NCBI RefSeq assembly: GCF_025905425.1
Contig: NZ_CP109603.1
Span: forward strand, 2,640,001-2,704,000
Direction of reading: 5' to 3'
DNA: 64,000 bases
Source: Pseudomonas putida
GTDB taxonomy: Bacteria > Pseudomonadota > Gammaproteobacteria > Pseudomonadales > Pseudomonadaceae
Under the pieces are notes generated by a model that saw only the letters and a list, made by a program, of their open reading frames with translations, was not told where the DNA came from and ran no database searches. This document shows, one piece after another, positions 28,309-37,487 of the stretch; position 1 is the first letter of the stretch; every line of letters begins with the position of its first letter. Made by a program: the position numbers and the translations under genes.

Positions 28309-29208
28309 ATGCCCTTGCCCAAAGAAGTCCGCCTGGTCGAAGTAGGCCCACGCGACGGCCTGCAGAACGAAGCCCAACCCATCAGCGTCGCCGACAAGGT
28401 ACGCCTGGTGAACGACCTCACCGAGGCGGGCCTGGCCTATATCGAAGTCGGCAGTTTCGTCTCGCCCAAGTGGGTACCGCAGATGGCCGGTTCCGCCGAC
28501 GTGTTCGCAGGCATTGTGCAGCGCCCAGGGGTGACCTATGCCGCCCTGGCGCCGAACCTGCGCGGCTTCGAAGATGCGCTGGCTGCAGGGGTGAAGGAGG
28601 TGGCGGTGTTCGCCGCAGCGTCCGAGGCGTTCTCGCAACGCAACATCAACTGCTCGATCAGCGACAGCCTCAAACGCTTCGAGCCGATTATGGAAGCAGC
28701 GCGCAGCAACGGCGTGCGCGTGCGTGGCTATGTCTCGTGCGTGCTGGGCTGCCCCTATGAAGGCAAGGTCAGCGCCGAACAGGTCGCGCCTGTTGCCCGC
28801 GCCCTGCATGACATGGGCTGCTACGAGGTATCGCTGGGTGACACCATCGGTACCGGCACTGCGGGGGATACCCGTCGGCTGTTCGACGTGGTCTCGGGCC
28901 AGGTGCCCCGCGAGCAGTTGGCCGGGCACTTCCACGACACCTATGGCCAAGCCCTGGCCAATGTCTACGCCAGCCTGCTTGAGGGCATCAGCGTGTTTGA
29001 CAGCTCGGTGGCCGGGCTGGGGGGCTGCCCTTATGCCAAAGGCGCCACCGGCAATATCGCCACCGAGGACGTGCTGTACCTGCTGCAGGGGCTGGGCATC
29101 AACACGGGCATCGACCTGGACCGCCTGATCGCTGCCGGGCAGCGCATCAGCGGCGTGCTTGGCCGCGCCAACGGCTCGCGGGTGGCGCGGGCACGCAGCG
29201 CACAATAG
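28309..29208 (+). CDS. mvaB: Hydroxymethylglutaryl-CoA lyase
   Basis: A protein of 299 residues, a complete TIM-barrel lyase: EVGPRDGLQNE at residue 10, the HFHDTYGQALAN metal-site motif and the signature loop GLGGCPYAKGATGNIATED with the catalytic Cys. It splits HMG-CoA into acetoacetate and acetyl-CoA, the last step of leucine breakdown. ATG at 28309 is used. The other liu genes are not next to it. AACAATAA at 28268-28275, about 35 nt upstream, could be an Hfq/Crc site. Confidence 0.94.
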   Translation: MPLPKEVRLVEVGPRDGLQNEAQPISVADKVRLVNDLTEAGLAYIEVGSFVSPKWVPQMAGSADVFAGIVQRPGVTYAALAPNLRGFEDALAAGVKEVAVFAAASEAFSQRNINCSISDSLKRFEPIMEAARSNGVRVRGYVSCVLGCPYEGKVSAEQVAPVARALHDMGCYEVSLGDTIGTGTAGDTRRLFDVVSGQVPREQLAGHFHDTYGQALANVYASLLEGISVFDSSVAGLGGCPYAKGATGNIATEDVLYLLQGLGINTGIDLDRLIAAGQRISGVLGRANGSRVARARSAQ

Positions 29209-29239
29209 TCACACGGGTGTCACATGAGTGTGGGTGGAG

Positions 29240-29280
29240 TGTTACCTCCCCCACGTTTTGCAGCAAAAAATCGGGTAACA
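29240..29280 (+). promoter_or_regulatory. TGTTAC / GTAACA inverted pair, probable CbrB activator sites
   Basis: TGTTAC (29240-29245) and GTAACA (29275-29280) are the half-sites reported for the NtrC-like activator CbrB. They lie about 85-125 bp upstream of the sigma-54 promoter. The 29-nt gap is longer than the classic 14, so the arrangement may involve separate sub-sites. Confidence 0.65.
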
Positions 29281-29362
29281 GGGAAACAAATCGACAAAAT
29301 TTCAGGTCAGGCGATTTGCACCAAAATAGCTAAGTGCTTGATTTTAAAGGCTTTTAAAAAGT

Positions 29363-29378
29363 TGGCACGGCCCATGCT
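29363..29378 (+). promoter_or_regulatory. Sigma-54 (RpoN) promoter of the sRNA
   Basis: TGGCACGGCCCATGCT has the invariant GG (29364-29365) and GC (29376-29377) exactly ten bases apart, as RpoN promoters need. Transcription should start near 29389. Confidence 0.88.
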
Positions 29379-29388
29379 ATATCTCTGG

Positions 29389-29740
29389 TACAAGAACAAT
29401 AAAAATGTGACACCCAATAAAAACAACAGGTAACGGCTCTGACATAACAAGAACAACACGGCAGAGGCGTAGCAAGCAGATTTTTTTGGAGTAGACACGC
29501 TTTTCAGGGGTACGCCCCGCGGTCTGACACAGAACAATAAAACTACCTTCAGGTAGCGGCAGTCAGCACCGGATCAGTCATGATGAAGGCAGGTCAGCGC
29601 TCAAAAAAATACGTTTGCTCTTGACCCCGCATGAGGTCGCTTGCAACACAAAGACAGGCTGACAAAAACAACAAAAGGCCAGTCTCAATAATAAAAAAAG
29701 AGCAGGCAACAACGCTTTGAGGGGAGCTTCGGCTCCCCTC
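29389..29740 (+). ncRNA. crcY: CrcY-type Hfq/Crc-titrating small RNA
   Basis: This is a gene-free, A-rich stretch of about 350 nt, the size of the Pseudomonas CrcZ/CrcY RNAs. It contains six A-rich AANAANAA motifs: 29392-29405, 29416-29426, 29446-29456, 29533-29542, 29664-29676 and 29687-29699. It has a sigma-54 promoter with CbrB-like sites upstream and ends in a strong terminator. These RNAs bind Hfq and relieve Hfq/Crc repression of catabolic mRNAs when carbon is poor. From memory, P. putida crcY lies between the HMG-CoA lyase and mgtC genes, as here. The 5' end is inferred. Confidence 0.9.
29719..29740 (+). terminator. Terminator of the sRNA
   Basis: A 9-bp stem GAGGGGAGC with a TTCG tetraloop pairs with GCTCCCCTC. 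The last bases overlap the stop codon of the convergent mgtC gene, so it may serve both. Confidence 0.85.
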
Positions 29741-30269
29741 AGTGCTTCCTGCCCTCCTCCTCGCTCTGCTTCTCCTCATCCTGCTTTTCAACCTTTTCCA
29801 CCAGCAAAGGCATCATGCCCAGCACCAACAGTGCCAGCACTGTGCTGATCAATGCGGTGGCTTCACGCCCCATGCCAGCGGCCGTGCCAATCGCGGCGGT
29901 CATCCACAGCCCAGCGGCGGTGGTCAGCCCTTTCACATGGCTGGTGTCCTGGCCGTTCCCTTTAAGAATGGTGCCCGCGCCCAGAAAGCCGATACCGGCA
30001 ACAATCCCCTGGATCACCCGGCTCAACGCCTGCTCGTCGGCGCCGGCCATGCTCGGGGCCAGTACGAACAGTGCAGCGCCCAGCGATACCAGCATGTGGG
30101 TACGCACGCCGGCAGACTTGCCTTTGCTCTCGCGCTCGAAACCCAGCACCGCGCCGAGCAATGCCGCCATCAGCAGGCGGACCAGTACCTGGGTGACCTC
30201 ACGCTCGTCGCCGAGGTCGGCGAACTCGGCCTGGATGGTTTGCCAAATGGGGTGCCACCAAGGGTTCAT
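29739..30269 (-). CDS. MgtC/SapB family membrane protein
   Basis: A protein of 176 residues with four to five membrane helices. The MgtC family hallmarks are present: LLMAALLGAVLGFERESKGKSAGVRTHMLV (split over residues 32-61), GIGFLGAGTILK and GLTTAAGLWMTAAIG. The charged tail is rich in Glu and Lys. Relatives affect magnesium homeostasis and ATP synthase in some bacteria. AGGAG precedes the ATG at 30269. It overlaps the sRNA terminator. Confidence 0.9.
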   Translation of the reverse strand: MNPWWHPIWQTIQAEFADLGDEREVTQVLVRLLMAALLGAVLGFERESKGKSAGVRTHMLVSLGAALFVLAPSMAGADEQALSRVIQGIVAGIGFLGAGTILKGNGQDTSHVKGLTTAAGLWMTAAIGTAAGMGREATALISTVLALLVLGMMPLLVEKVEKQDEEKQSEEEGRKH

Positions 30270-30411
30270 CGTGCTGCTCCTGTTCAGGGTGCTCTGTCAG
30301 GGTTGACTCGTGGCGCGCTGGCAAGTGCGATACAGCCCGCCCAGCGGAACGATGAAGCAACCTGCCCGGTGCCGAGGTCACACCTGTAACCACCACCAGG
30401 AGGACGTTCCC

Positions 30412-30651
30412 ATGCCAGTTGAAATCGACGAAAGCACCCGCCGTTGCACGCTCATCGGCGACAACGTGCACCTCGAAGGCGATGGCTCCACCATTGAAAT
30501 CATCACCGACGAACAGCTGCGCATGTCGGTGGCATTGCTCGCCGGGCAACGGGTGCCCATCACCGAAGCAGAGGCTGATGCCTTGACCGTGGTGGGTGCG
30601 GTGGATAGCCGCAGGCATCTGAAGAGCAGTGTGCCAGGCTCGGTAATCTAA
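30412..30651 (+). CDS. DUF3203 family small protein
   Basis: A protein of 79 residues with the pattern of the Pseudomonas DUF3203 family (a beta-rich start MPVEIDESTRRCTLIGDNVHL, then ITEAEADALTVVGAVD). It is soluble and the function is unknown. The ATG at 30412 follows AGGAGGA. It is a single gene ahead of ccoG. Confidence 0.78.
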   Translation: MPVEIDESTRRCTLIGDNVHLEGDGSTIEIITDEQLRMSVALLAGQRVPITEAEADALTVVGAVDSRRHLKSSVPGSVI

Positions 30652-30710
30652 GGCTTCGAGCGGTTTAGCCGGCCATCTGATACGGTTTTTATCGCCAAAC
30701 CTGAGCCTGT

Positions 30711-30722
30711 GCTGATATCAGC
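30711..30722 (+). promoter_or_regulatory. 12-bp palindrome upstream of ccoG
   Basis: GCTGATATCAGC is a perfect palindrome about 50 bp before the ccoG ATG. It does not match the Anr box (TTGAT-N4-ATCAA). It may be an unassigned operator. Confidence 0.35.
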
Positions 30723-30772
30723 TCGGGGGCCATAGTGCTCATGCCTGATCGAGGCCTGATGAGCACCGAGCC

Positions 30773-32176
30773 ATGAACGATAGAATCCCCTTTACCGAGA
30801 TCGCCGCGCCCACCCTCACAGCCGCCAAACGCCACGTTGACAGCGGCATCCATACCCGCAGCTTCACGGGGCTGTACCGCAATTTGCGTATCGGTTTTGC
30901 GGGGGTTTTGTTCGCCCTGTTTTTCGGCACCGCCTGGCTTGACTGGAACGGTCGACAGGCCGTGCTGTGGGATTTGAGCAGCAGCAAGTTCCACATCTTC
31001 GGCGCGACCTTCTGGCCGCAGGACTTCATCCTGCTGTCGGCGCTGTTGATCATCTGCGCCTTCGGCCTGTTTGCCATTACCGTGTACGCCGGCCGCGTGT
31101 GGTGCGGTTACAGTTGCCCGCAAAGCACCTGGACCTGGCTGTTCATGTGGTGCGAAAAAATCAGTGAAGGCGACCGCAATCAACGTATCAAGCTTGCTGC
31201 GGCCCCCTGGAGCCTGGAAAAGCTGGCCCGCCGTGCACTCAAGCACAGCCTGTGGCTGGCCATCGGCGTGCTCACCGGGCTGACCTTCGTCGGCTACTTC
31301 ACCCCGATACGGCCCCTGGCCGCAGAGCTGTTCACCTTGCAGCTGGGTGGGGTCGCGTTGTTCTGGGTATTGTTTTTCACCGCCGCCACCTACATCAATG
31401 CCGGCTTGCTGCGTGACGCGGTTTGCCTGCACATGTGCCCCTACGCTCGCTTTCAGAGCGTGATGTTCGACAAAGACACCCTGGCGGTCGCCTACGACCC
31501 GCGCCGTGGCGAAACCCGTGGCCCGCGTAAAAAAGGCAGTGACGCCCACGCTCAAGGCCTGGGCGACTGCATCGACTGCACGATGTGTGTGCAGGTCTGC
31601 CCCACCGGCATCGACATCCGCGATGGCCTGCAGATGGCCTGTATCGGCTGCGCGGCCTGCATCGATGCCTGCGACGGGGTCATGGACAAAATGGGTTACG
31701 CCCGTGGGCTGATCGGTTACAAGTCCGAACACAGCCTGCAAGGCGGCAGCACCCATTGGTTGCGCCCGCGCCTGTTGGGCTATGCCGCCGCACTGGTGGT
31801 GATGATCGGCGCGTTGGTGGTTGCCTTGCATTTGCGCCCGATGGTGTCGCTGGACGTGATCAAGGACCGTGGCCTGTTCCGCGAGAACGCCCAGGGCCAG
31901 ATCGAGAACATTTACCTGCTCAAGGTCATCAACAAGACCGAAAGCACCCAACGCTATCACCTGCGCCTGCTGGACGCTGACGGGTTCACCCTGCAGGGCA
32001 AGACCGAGTTCATCATCCCGGCCGGCGAGATGAGCGAATTGCCTGTGTCGGTGGCGATGCTCGCAGAACGCCCGAGCAGCAGCTCGCAAACGTTAAGTTT
32101 CGAGGTGCAGGACAGTGACGATCCTGCCGTGCGCAGCGTTGCCCAAAGCCGCTTCGTCGCACCGATGAACCGCTGA
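30773..32176 (+). CDS. ccoG: Cytochrome c oxidase accessory protein CcoG
   Basis: A protein of 467 residues with about five membrane helices. Two 4Fe-4S clusters are predicted from CIDCTMCVQVCPTG and ACIGCAACIDACD, and a conserved WCGYSCPQSTW lies in the membrane part. CcoG (FixG/RdxA) works in cbb3-type oxidase biogenesis, probably as a cupric reductase. It usually sits with ccoNOPQ or ccoHIS, but here it is alone, next to a MocR regulator; a second copy elsewhere is likely. Confidence 0.92.
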   Translation: MNDRIPFTEIAAPTLTAAKRHVDSGIHTRSFTGLYRNLRIGFAGVLFALFFGTAWLDWNGRQAVLWDLSSSKFHIFGATFWPQDFILLSALLIICAFGLFAITVYAGRVWCGYSCPQSTWTWLFMWCEKISEGDRNQRIKLAAAPWSLEKLARRALKHSLWLAIGVLTGLTFVGYFTPIRPLAAELFTLQLGGVALFWVLFFTAATYINAGLLRDAVCLHMCPYARFQSVMFDKDTLAVAYDPRRGETRGPRKKGSDAHAQGLGDCIDCTMCVQVCPTGIDIRDGLQMACIGCAACIDACDGVMDKMGYARGLIGYKSEHSLQGGSTHWLRPRLLGYAAALVVMIGALVVALHLRPMVSLDVIKDRGLFRENAQGQIENIYLLKVINKTESTQRYHLRLLDADGFTLQGKTEFIIPAGEMSELPVSVAMLAERPSSSSQTLSFEVQDSDDPAVRSVAQSRFVAPMNR

Positions 32177-32227
32177 TCCCTTACACTGTTTTCCACCTTG
32201 CCTGCCAGGCTTCGACAGAAGGCCAGA

Positions 32228-33637
32228 ATGAAACGCTACGAACGATTCGCCGACGACATTGCCGAACTGATCCGCTCCGGTGTGCTGGGCCCTGGGCAGC
32301 GGGTACCGTCGGTGCGCTATGCCAGCCAGACCCACGGGGTCAGCCCATCCACGGTGTTTCAGGCCTATTACCTGCTTGAGCGCCGTGGGCTGATCCGCGC
32401 GCGGCCGCGCTCGGGGTATTTCGTCAACGCCCATGCGCCGCGCCAGTTCAGTGAACCACAGGCCTTGCAGCCGGTCAGCGAATCCACCGATGTCGACGTC
32501 AGCGCCCTGGTCTTTTCCATCCTCGACTCGATCAAGGACCCCAACACCGTACCGTTCGGCTCGGCGTTCCCAAGCCCCGAGCTGTTCCCGCTGCAGCGTT
32601 TGGCTCGCTCGCTGGCCAGCGCCAGCCGCGCGATGGACCCACGCATGGTGGTCACCGACCTGTCACCCGGCAACCCACAACTGCGCCGGCAGATTGCCCT
32701 GCGCTACATGGTCGGCGGGCTGATGCTGCCGATGGAAGAGCTGTTGATCACCAATGGCGCGCTCGAAGCGCTGAACCTGTGCCTGCAGGCCGTCACCGAG
32801 CCCGGCGACCTGGTGGCGATCGAGGCACCGGCCTTCTATGCCTGCCTGCAAGTACTGGAGCGGCTCAAACTCAAAGCCGTGGAAATCCCCGTTCACCCGC
32901 GTGAGGGCATGGACCTGAACGTGCTGGCGCAAACCCTGGAAAAGCACCCGATCAAGGCTGTGTGGTGCATGACCAACTTCCAGAACCCGGTGGGCGCCAG
33001 CATGCCAGAAGCCAAGAAGCAGGCGCTGGTCGAACTGCTGGCACGCCATGAGGTGCCGCTGATCGAAGACGACGTCTACGCCGAACTGTATTACGCGCAA
33101 CAAGCGCCCAAGCCAGCCAAGGCCTTCGACACGCAAGGCCTGGTGATGCACTGCGGTTCGTTCGCCAAGAGCCTGGCGCCCGGTTACCGGATTGGTTGGG
33201 TGGCCGCCGGGCGTTTCGCGCAGAAGATCGAACGCCTCAAGCTGATGACCTCGCTGTGCGCATCGATGCCCGCCCAGGCAGCTATCGCCGACTACCTGCA
33301 GCACGGGGGATATGACCGCCACCTGCGCAAGCTACGCTATGCCCTGGAAGGTCAGCAAGCCAACATGCTCGCCGCTATTTCCCGGTACTTCCCGGTACAG
33401 ACGCGGGTCAGCCAACCCTCCGGCGGCTATTTCCTGTGGCTCGAACTGCCAGAGCAGATGGATGCACTCAAACTGTTCCACATGGCCTTGGCCCAAGGCA
33501 TCAGTATCGCGCCGGGGCCGATCTTCTCGCCGACCCGACGCTTCGGCAATTGTATCCGCCTGAACTACGGCAGCCCCTGGCACGACGGTGCCGAACGCGC
33601 CATGGAAACCCTGGGGCGGATCATTCGCTCGTTCTGA
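32228..33637 (+). CDS. MocR family regulator (GntR helix-turn-helix plus aminotransferase domain)
   Basis: A protein of 469 residues. A GntR winged helix (about 1-75; PSVRYASQTHGVSPSTVFQAY) is fused to a fold-type I aminotransferase domain (about 110-465) with the PLP lysine in HCGSFAKSLAPGYRIGW. MocR proteins regulate genes of vitamin B6, GABA or amino-acid metabolism. ATG at 32228 is used. It reads in the same direction as ccoG, 51 bp on, and its target may be ccoG or a distant gene. Confidence 0.9.
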   Translation: MKRYERFADDIAELIRSGVLGPGQRVPSVRYASQTHGVSPSTVFQAYYLLERRGLIRARPRSGYFVNAHAPRQFSEPQALQPVSESTDVDVSALVFSILDSIKDPNTVPFGSAFPSPELFPLQRLARSLASASRAMDPRMVVTDLSPGNPQLRRQIALRYMVGGLMLPMEELLITNGALEALNLCLQAVTEPGDLVAIEAPAFYACLQVLERLKLKAVEIPVHPREGMDLNVLAQTLEKHPIKAVWCMTNFQNPVGASMPEAKKQALVELLARHEVPLIEDDVYAELYYAQQAPKPAKAFDTQGLVMHCGSFAKSLAPGYRIGWVAAGRFAQKIERLKLMTSLCASMPAQAAIADYLQHGGYDRHLRKLRYALEGQQANMLAAISRYFPVQTRVSQPSGGYFLWLELPEQMDALKLFHMALAQGISIAPGPIFSPTRRFGNCIRLNYGSPWHDGAERAMETLGRIIRSF

Positions 33638-33694
33638 TAGCGCTTGCCCTGCGGCGCGACTATAGTTGCTCGGTCCTTTAACTGGATCGACACC

Positions 33695-35350
33695 ATGCAG
33701 CCAGCCACTGAACTTTCCTACGAACAGTTGCTGGCACGCGTCGCGGAGCTGGAAGCCTTGCTGACCCAGCGCGAGGACATCGCGCAGGCCAACAACAAAC
33801 TGCTCGGTGAACTGGTCGATAACAGCCTGGCCAACGTGTTTGCTGCCGACCGAAAAATGCGCTTGTTGGCAATCAATCGCACGGCCCGCGAAACTTTTCG
33901 GCGTTTGCGCGGTTTTGTGCCGCAGATCGGCGATTACATCCCACAGTTTCTTGCCAATCAACCGGACATCATGAGCCGGTTGGCCCCGGTATGGCCGCGC
34001 CTGCTGGCCGGCGAAGCATTCATCGATACCATCGCCCTGGGGCCACCTGAGGCCCTGCGTCATTACGAGATCCGCTACCACCCACTGCTTGATGCGCGGC
34101 AGCGCATCCAGGGCGGCTACCTGTTTGCCTATGACATTACCGAACGCATTGCCGAGCAGGAACGTCTGCACCAAGCCGAAGAGGCACTGCGCCAATCGCA
34201 GAAAATGGAAGCGGTCGGCCAATTGACCGGCGGCATTGCCCATGATTTCAACAACCTGCTGGGCAGCATCCTTGGCGCACTGGAGCTGGCCGAACAACGC
34301 CTGGGCCAGCAACGCTATCGCGACACGGCAAGGATGCTCGAAGTCGGCAAGCTCAACGCTTTGCGGGCGGCCTCACTGGTACAGCGCCTGCTGGCTTTTT
34401 CGCGCCAGCAGACACTGCTTCCGCAACCGGTCGATGTGCAACTGCTGGTGGCCGAAATGAACGACCTGATCCGCAGCTCGATCGATTCGCACATCGACTT
34501 TCACGACCTGACATCGGCAGATCAATGGTCGATCCGCATCGATCCACAACAGCTGGAAAATGCCCTGCTGAACCTGTGCATCAATGCCCGTGACGCCATG
34601 CCCCTGGGTGGCGCCCTGCGCATTGGCTGTGAAAATGCCGAGCTCGACGAGGACCAGGCCAGCCGCCTGGACCTGCCGCCGGGGCAATTTCTGCACATTC
34701 GTGTGGACGATACCGGCATGGGCATGTGCAAGGACGTGCTGCAGCGAGCAGTTGATCCGTTCTTCACAACCAAGCCGATGGGCCAAGGCACTGGCCTTGG
34801 GCTGTCCATGGTCTATGGCTTTGTGTGCCAGTCCGGCGGGCAGTTGCGCATCGACAGCGTACTGGGCCAAGGCACCACCGTTCACCTGTATTTGCCTCGG
34901 GACGAGAACAGCCCGCCCCCTGGCCTGTGCGCTGCGCCCGAAGAGGCTGTCGGAAGGCCGCAACACAGGCCTTATCGGATCATGCTGGTAGAGGATCAAG
35001 CGACCATGCGCCTGGTGCTCGGCGACGTGCTGACGGAACTGGGCCACGATGTACAGGCTTTCGAGGATGGCCGTAGCGCACTCAAGACGTTGCGTGAGGG
35101 CCCATTGCCTGACTTGCTGATCACTGACGTCGGGCTGCCCGGAGGCATCGATGGGCACCAACTCGCAGACGCCTACCGAAGCCTTGCCAATGAAGCGCCC
35201 GTGATACTGATCACCGGCTACGACATCACCAGCAACATGGCCAGAAGCTGGCTAGCGAGCCACACTGAGGTGCTGTCCAAGCCGTTCGAGCTGAAGGCAC
35301 TGAGTGAGCGCATCGACCGCCTGCTGGGCGTGACTGCGCATTTGCGTTAA
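33695..35350 (+). CDS. Hybrid sensor histidine kinase (PAS-HisKA-HATPase-REC)
   Basis: A protein of 551 residues without membrane helices. Order: a coiled coil (1-35), PAS-like domain (about 38-150), HisKA with phospho-acceptor H183 (GGIAHDFNN), HATPase ([17 protein letters not shown]), then a receiver domain whose Asp is D478 (ITDVGLPG). It is cytosolic and would sense an internal signal. There is no DNA-binding output, so it must pass phosphate to another protein. The next gene is a close relative. Confidence 0.9.
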   Translation: MQPATELSYEQLLARVAELEALLTQREDIAQANNKLLGELVDNSLANVFAADRKMRLLAINRTARETFRRLRGFVPQIGDYIPQFLANQPDIMSRLAPVWPRLLAGEAFIDTIALGPPEALRHYEIRYHPLLDARQRIQGGYLFAYDITERIAEQERLHQAEEALRQSQKMEAVGQLTGGIAHDFNNLLGSILGALELAEQRLGQQRYRDTARMLEVGKLNALRAASLVQRLLAFSRQQTLLPQPVDVQLLVAEMNDLIRSSIDSHIDFHDLTSADQWSIRIDPQQLENALLNLCINARDAMPLGGALRIGCENAELDEDQASRLDLPPGQFLHIRVDDTGMGMCKDVLQRAVDPFFTTKPMGQGTGLGLSMVYGFVCQSGGQLRIDSVLGQGTTVHLYLPRDENSPPPGLCAAPEEAVGRPQHRPYRIMLVEDQATMRLVLGDVLTELGHDVQAFEDGRSALKTLREGPLPDLLITDVGLPGGIDGHQLADAYRSLANEAPVILITGYDITSNMARSWLASHTEVLSKPFELKALSERIDRLLGVTAHLR

Positions 35351-35414
35351 GCGGGTTTTCGCCTTCGGGGTGAACACGTTAAAGTCTGGCCATTCCATTT
35401 CGTCGGACGTCTGC

Positions 35415-37487
35415 ATGCCTTCCAGCGACCTGCTTTCCCTGCGCCAACAAGTAAAAGAACTGCAGCAACGCAATGCTCTGCTGGAGTCGCGGCTGGCCAA
35501 CGACCAGGCATACGATCAGAACCTCTACCGGTCGCTGTTCGATACCATGGACGAAGGTTTCTGCATCATCGAATTTTTCGATGGCCCGCACGGCCCGCTG
35601 AGTGACTATGTGCATGTCGTGGCCAACGCAGCTTATGCCAAACACGCCGGCATCCCCAACGTGGTCGGGCAAAAGTTGCGCGAGATGGTCCCCGACGAAG
35701 CCGACGGCTGGGTCGCCCGCTACGGTGAGGTACTGCGCACGGGCGAGCCTCTGCAGTTCGAACAGGAGCTGGTTGCCACCGGACACATCCTTTCCGTCAC
35801 CACCTTTCGCGTCGAGCCGGCCGAAAGACGCCAGGTCGCGGTCCTGTTCAAGGATGTCACCGAGCGCCGTCGGGCAGAAGTTGCCCTGCAACGCCTGAAT
35901 GAAGAGCTCGAACAGCGAGTCGCTGCCGCGCTGTCGGAGCGCCGGCTGTTTGCCGAGCTGGTCGATCACAGTGTGGTCAACGTGCATGTGATCGACAAAG
36001 ACTTGCGCTGGCTGGCTGTCAATCGCCAGGCCAAGCACGACTTCAACCGGCTGTATGGCAATACGCCAGAGATCGGCTACCTTATGCCGGCGTTGATGGG
36101 AGACAGTGTCCAGGACCAGGCACTGATCCTGCCCATGTGGCACCGGGCGCTGGCAGGTGAGCAATTTATCGAGGTTGCCGCCTTTGGCCGGGCATGCGAT
36201 TTGCGCCATTACGAGCTGCGCTTCAATGCTTTGCGCGACCATGACGGTGAACTGCAAGGTGCCTATCTGTTCGCCTACGACATCAGTGAACGGGTTCAAG
36301 AGCAACAACGCCTGGCCAAGGTAGAAGACGCATTGCGCCAGGCCCAGAAAATGGAAGCCGTGGGCCAGTTGAGTGGCGGTATCGCTCACGATTTCAATAA
36401 TTTGCTGGGTGGCATCCTAGGTGCCCAGGAGCTGATGCAGCAACACCTGGAGCAGTCGCGTTTCGACGCCCTGGCGCCTTTGCTTGAGCTTTCCAGCAGC
36501 TCGGCGCAGCGGGCCTCTTCGCTGGTGCATCGGCTGTTGGCCTTCTCGCGCCAGCAAACCTTGCAACCACGCGCCACACAGGTATCCACCCTGGTGGCCG
36601 GCATGGAAGAGCTCGTGCGTCGCAGCATCGGCCCGTCAATCGCGTTGAACAGTCACTTCGATGCGCAGCTGTGGCCAACGTTCATCGACCCTCCGCAACT
36701 GGAAAGCGCCCTGCTCAACGTCTGCATCAATGCCCGCGATGCCCTGCCAGCAGGCGGGACAATCGATATCTACGGCGAAAACATAGTGCTGGACAGCGAT
36801 CTGGCCCGGCCTTTTGAGCTGCCGTCGGGCGAATATGTGCGGCTCAGCATCGTCGATAACGGCCGTGGCATGTCATCAGAAGTGGCGGAGCGCGTGCTCG
36901 ACCCGTTCTTCACCACCAAGCCTTTGGGCCAGGGTACCGGCCTGGGGTTGTCGATGACCTATGGCTTCGTGCGCCAGTCGGGTGGGCAACTGCGTGTGCT
37001 CTCGGTACTCGGCACAGGTACGCGCATCGAGTTGTATCTCCCCCGGCACCACGAACACCCCGTCGAGGTTGCGCCCAGGCCCAAGAGCAGGCTACCCGAA
37101 AAAGCCAACACGGCTGCACGCATTTTGCTGGTCGAGGACCAGACGGCCCTGCGTCTGGTGGTGTGCGAAGTGCTGGAAGAGTTGGGTTATCAGGTTGAGG
37201 CGTTCGAGGACGGTCCGGCTGCCCTTGCCCATCTGCAGGGCAGCGAGCGACCGGACTTGCTGCTCAGCGATATCGGCCTGCCGGGTGGTCTTAACGGCCG
37301 CCAGGTGGCCGAACGCTGCCGCGAGCTGTACCCCGAGCTCAAGGTGTTGTTTATCACCGGCTACGACGAGAGCGCGGCACTCAGTGATGGCCAGTTGTTG
37401 CAAGGTACTGCGGTATTGACCAAGCCGTTCGAACTCGATGCATTGGCCGAGCGGGTACGCGAAATGCTGGATGAACAACGGGCCTGA
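35415..37487 (+). CDS. Hybrid sensor histidine kinase (two PAS-HisKA-HATPase-REC)
   Basis: A protein of 690 residues, cytosolic. An extra N-terminal PAS domain (about 38-150) precedes a second PAS (about 178-293), HisKA with H325 (GGIAHDFNN), HATPase (VDNGRGM, GLGLSMTYG) and a receiver with D619 (LSDIGLPGG). From the second PAS on it parallels the kinase upstream, including HYELRFNALRD and PFFTTKPLGQGTGLG, so the two arose by tandem duplication. ATG at 35415 is used; GTG at 35370 is possible. Output is unknown. Confidence 0.9.
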   Translation: MPSSDLLSLRQQVKELQQRNALLESRLANDQAYDQNLYRSLFDTMDEGFCIIEFFDGPHGPLSDYVHVVANAAYAKHAGIPNVVGQKLREMVPDEADGWVARYGEVLRTGEPLQFEQELVATGHILSVTTFRVEPAERRQVAVLFKDVTERRRAEVALQRLNEELEQRVAAALSERRLFAELVDHSVVNVHVIDKDLRWLAVNRQAKHDFNRLYGNTPEIGYLMPALMGDSVQDQALILPMWHRALAGEQFIEVAAFGRACDLRHYELRFNALRDHDGELQGAYLFAYDISERVQEQQRLAKVEDALRQAQKMEAVGQLSGGIAHDFNNLLGGILGAQELMQQHLEQSRFDALAPLLELSSSSAQRASSLVHRLLAFSRQQTLQPRATQVSTLVAGMEELVRRSIGPSIALNSHFDAQLWPTFIDPPQLESALLNVCINARDALPAGGTIDIYGENIVLDSDLARPFELPSGEYVRLSIVDNGRGMSSEVAERVLDPFFTTKPLGQGTGLGLSMTYGFVRQSGGQLRVLSVLGTGTRIELYLPRHHEHPVEVAPRPKSRLPEKANTAARILLVEDQTALRLVVCEVLEELGYQVEAFEDGPAALAHLQGSERPDLLLSDIGLPGGLNGRQVAERCRELYPELKVLFITGYDESAALSDGQLLQGTAVLTKPFELDALAERVREMLDEQRA

